A stretch of DNA of 64,000 bases from Candidatus Rokuibacteriota bacterium (GTDB lineage: Bacteria > Methylomirabilota > Methylomirabilia > Rokubacteriales > CSP1-6): the NCBI GenBank assembly GCA_016200085.1, contig JACQFL010000004.1, forward strand, positions 1-64,000, given 5' to 3'. Below are positions 62,456 to 64,000 of the stretch, piece after piece (within the stretch, counting starts at the first letter, position 1; every line of letters begins with the position of its first letter). The notes beneath the pieces are model-generated. The model searched no databases and had not been told where the DNA came from. It saw nothing but the letters and a program-made list of their open reading frames with translations. The position numbers and the translations under genes were made by a program.

Positions 62456-64000
62456 CGAGGCGACACGTCCGGCGCAAGAGCGGGACGCCAGCGCGCGAGC
62501 GTGCCCTTCGCCAGCGCGCCGGCCAGCATCCGCGGCGTGACCTTCTCGGCCGGCATCAGCGTGCGCTCGATCCATCGCCGGAGGGTGTCGCCGCGCCGGA
62601 TCTTCCCCGATGACGTGCGCGGCAGGGTGCCCGGCACGAGCACCACCACCAGCGCGGGATCGAGTCCCATGGCGGCAAGGACGGCTTCGCGGCAGCGCGT
62701 CGCGAGGTCGGGCTCGGCGCCCTGCGCCTCCACGAACACGATCAGTCGCTCGGTCTCGTCATCCTGGGGCACGTGGCTGACGGCGGCGACGCCGCCGGCG
62801 CGCACGCCCGGCATCGCCTCGATGGCCTGCTCGATGTCGTGGGGCGCGTAGTTTCGACCGCGAAGGATCACGACGTCCTTGGTGCGCCCACAAACGTAGA
62901 GCTCACCCTCGTGCAGGAATCCAAGGTCACCGGTGTCGAGCCAGCCGTCGGCGATCGCGGCCCTCGTTAGCTCCGGCTGGTGCAAGTATCCGGGCGTGAT
63001 CGACGGCCCCTTCACGCGGATGGGACCGACCGTCCCGATCGGCGCGTCGAGCTCCACCCCGGGCACGGCCTGCCCCACGCTCACCAGCTCGGTCCCGTTG
63101 GCGGCGGGCACGGCGCGTCCGTCGGCAAGGGCGTCACGGTCGAAGCGCGTGGCACGAAAGGGCGTGCGCCAGTCCGAGAAGGTGACGGCGAGCGTGGCCT
63201 CGGCGAGCCCGTACACGGGCGTGAGGGCCTCCGGCCGCAGCCCCCAGCGCGCGAACCGACCCACGAACGCGCGCAGCGTGGTGGCCGACACCGGCTCGGC
63301 GCCGTTGAGGGCGAGGCGCCAGCCGCCGAGATCCACGCCCTCCATCTCTTCGTCCCGGATGCGCTCGGTACACAGGGCATAGGCGAAGTTGGGGGCCGCG
63401 CTCACCGTGGCGCGCGTCCGCGAGAGCGCGCGCAGCCAGAGAGCCGGCCGGGCCACGAACAGCTCGGGCGGGATCAGGGTGAGGGAGGCGGGATGGCAGA
63501 GCGCCAGGAACACGGTACCGATGAGCCCCATGTCGTGGTAGAGCGGCAGCCAGCTCACGCCATGCTCGACGCTATCGGCCCCCGCTTCGAGGAGCACGTC
63601 ACGAATGGCGCTGACGTTGGCGAGCACGTTGGCGTGGGTGAGCGCGACGGGCTTGGGCTCCACCGTGGTGCCGGAGGAGAACTGCGCCAGGGCGAGGTCC
63701 TCGGGGCGCGCCTCGTGGACGACCGCCGGGCCCGTCACGCCGTCGACGTCGACGCAGCCGAGCTCGGGGCGCGCACGGGCGACCGCGTCCCCGAGAACGC
63801 GCCAGGTGCGCGCGCCGGCGAGCACCAGCCGGGCGCGCACGGCCGTGAGCATGGCCGCGGTCCGGGCGTGGTATTCGTCCAGGCGCCCGAGCCGCACGGG
63901 GGGGTAGAGCGGCACGGGCACCGCGCCGGCGAGCTGGACGCCGAAGAAGGCGTGGAAGAAGGCGGCGCCGGTGGGAAGCACGACGGCGACGGTGTCGCCG
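62452..64000 (-). CDS. Fatty-acid-AMP ligase / AMP-binding protein (5' end outside the window)
   Basis: At least 516 residues; the frame continues past the right edge (GDTVAVVLPTGAAFFHAFF at the visible start). Adenylation motifs: FSSGTTVEPKPVALTHANVL (A3), GVSWLPLYHDMGLIG typical of fatty-acyl AMP ligases, VYGLAEATLAV (A5), DGWLDTGDLGFLHEGELYVCGRTKDVVILRG (A7-A8), and RTSSGKIRR with the A10 lysine. Activates a fatty acid as acyl-AMP for loading to a carrier protein or synthase. First visible gene of the lipid operon that runs leftwards. Confidence 0.92.
   Translation of the reverse strand, partial: GDTVAVVLPTGAAFFHAFFGVQLAGAVPVPLYPPVRLGRLDEYHARTAAMLTAVRARLVLAGARTWRVLGDAVARARPELGCVDVDGVTGPAVVHEARPEDLALAQFSSGTTVEPKPVALTHANVLANVSAIRDVLLEAGADSVEHGVSWLPLYHDMGLIGTVFLALCHPASLTLIPPELFVARPALWLRALSRTRATVSAAPNFAYALCTERIRDEEMEGVDLGGWRLALNGAEPVSATTLRAFVGRFARWGLRPEALTPVYGLAEATLAVTFSDWRTPFRATRFDRDALADGRAVPAANGTELVSVGQAVPGVELDAPIGTVGPIRVKGPSITPGYLHQPELTRAAIADGWLDTGDLGFLHEGELYVCGRTKDVVILRGRNYAPHDIEQAIEAMPGVRAGGVAAVSHVPQDDETERLIVFVEAQGAEPDLATRCREAVLAAMGLDPALVVVLVPGTLPRTSSGKIRRGDTLRRWIERTLMPAEKVTPRMLAGALAKGTLARWRPALAPDVSPR

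Overview
The window is about 64 kb of very GC-rich (roughly 70%), gene-dense bacterial DNA. It carries a complete Pup-proteasome block (ATPase, Dop, PrcB, PrcA, PafA), which is rare outside Actinobacteria. It also has Gram-negative markers: KdsB for Kdo activation, a LolCD-like ABC transporter with an outer-membrane lipoprotein-sorting protein, a DegP-type protease and a bactofilin. GTG, TTG and CTG starts and ATGA overlaps are common. Together this fits a non-actinobacterial, diderm, uncultured lineage such as Candidatus Rokubacteria / Methylomirabilota. That placement is inference; there is no rRNA or tRNA gene in the window to confirm it.

Layout. 0.2-2.6 kb: an SDR dehydrogenase and a family 5 solute-binding protein (minus). 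2.8-9.2 kb: proteasome operon behind a good sigma70 promoter, with no pup gene visible. 9.2-10.6 kb: PPOX-family protein, bactofilin, small membrane protein. 10.7-16.4 kb: histidine-utilisation operon hutU-hutI-amidohydrolase-hutH (minus). 16.5-20.6 kb: secreted protein, kdsB, two MFS carriers. 20.6-24.8 kb: an eroded sugar ABC locus (Tat-leader stub, frameshifted permease, ATPase, two more permeases). 24.9-25.5 kb: RHH/RelE toxin-antitoxin pair with a 10-bp repeated operator-like element. 25.5-31.1 kb: LLM oxidoreductase, a truncated secreted protein, beta-propeller, cupin, a second pair of sugar permeases, cytochrome c.

31.1-38.1 kb is the most unusual part: a fluoride-response island. I read four separate fluoride (crcB-motif) riboswitches, each with its own sigma70-like promoter. 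They control (1) a DUF6062 gene translationally coupled to a truncated second copy of pafA and a damaged metallophosphoesterase, (2) a cation:proton antiporter followed by what looks like the C-terminus of a decayed crcB, (3) an MFS carrier through an RBS-sequestering hairpin, and (4) a universal stress protein followed by pieces of a DUF190 gene, a usual crcB neighbour. A DUF47 (PhoU-like) gene and a NYN-domain gene sit among them.

38.1-50.9 kb: CusF-like protein, FAH-family hydrolase, archaeal-type phosphoglycerate mutase with a CTG start, aspartase/fumarase-family lyase, DHH phosphoesterase, MgtE, a PmtA-like methyltransferase, an NtrC-type regulator, DegP and TilS. 50.9-51.2 kb: a 142-bp tandem duplication. 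51.2-57.3 kb: MoaD-MoaE fusion, IscA-like carrier, SDR, then a tightly overlapped folE-PTPS-PTPS-glycosyltransferase-enoyl-CoA hydratase run. In this run folE is interrupted exactly at its zinc-ligand cysteine by a 334-residue intein with LAGLIDADG endonuclease motifs. 57.4-64 kb: fatty-acid-AMP-ligase, geranylgeranyl-reductase-like flavoprotein, LolD-like ATPase, FtsX-like permease (one-base frameshift) and lipoprotein-sorting protein, which look like one lipid synthesis/export operon running off the right edge.
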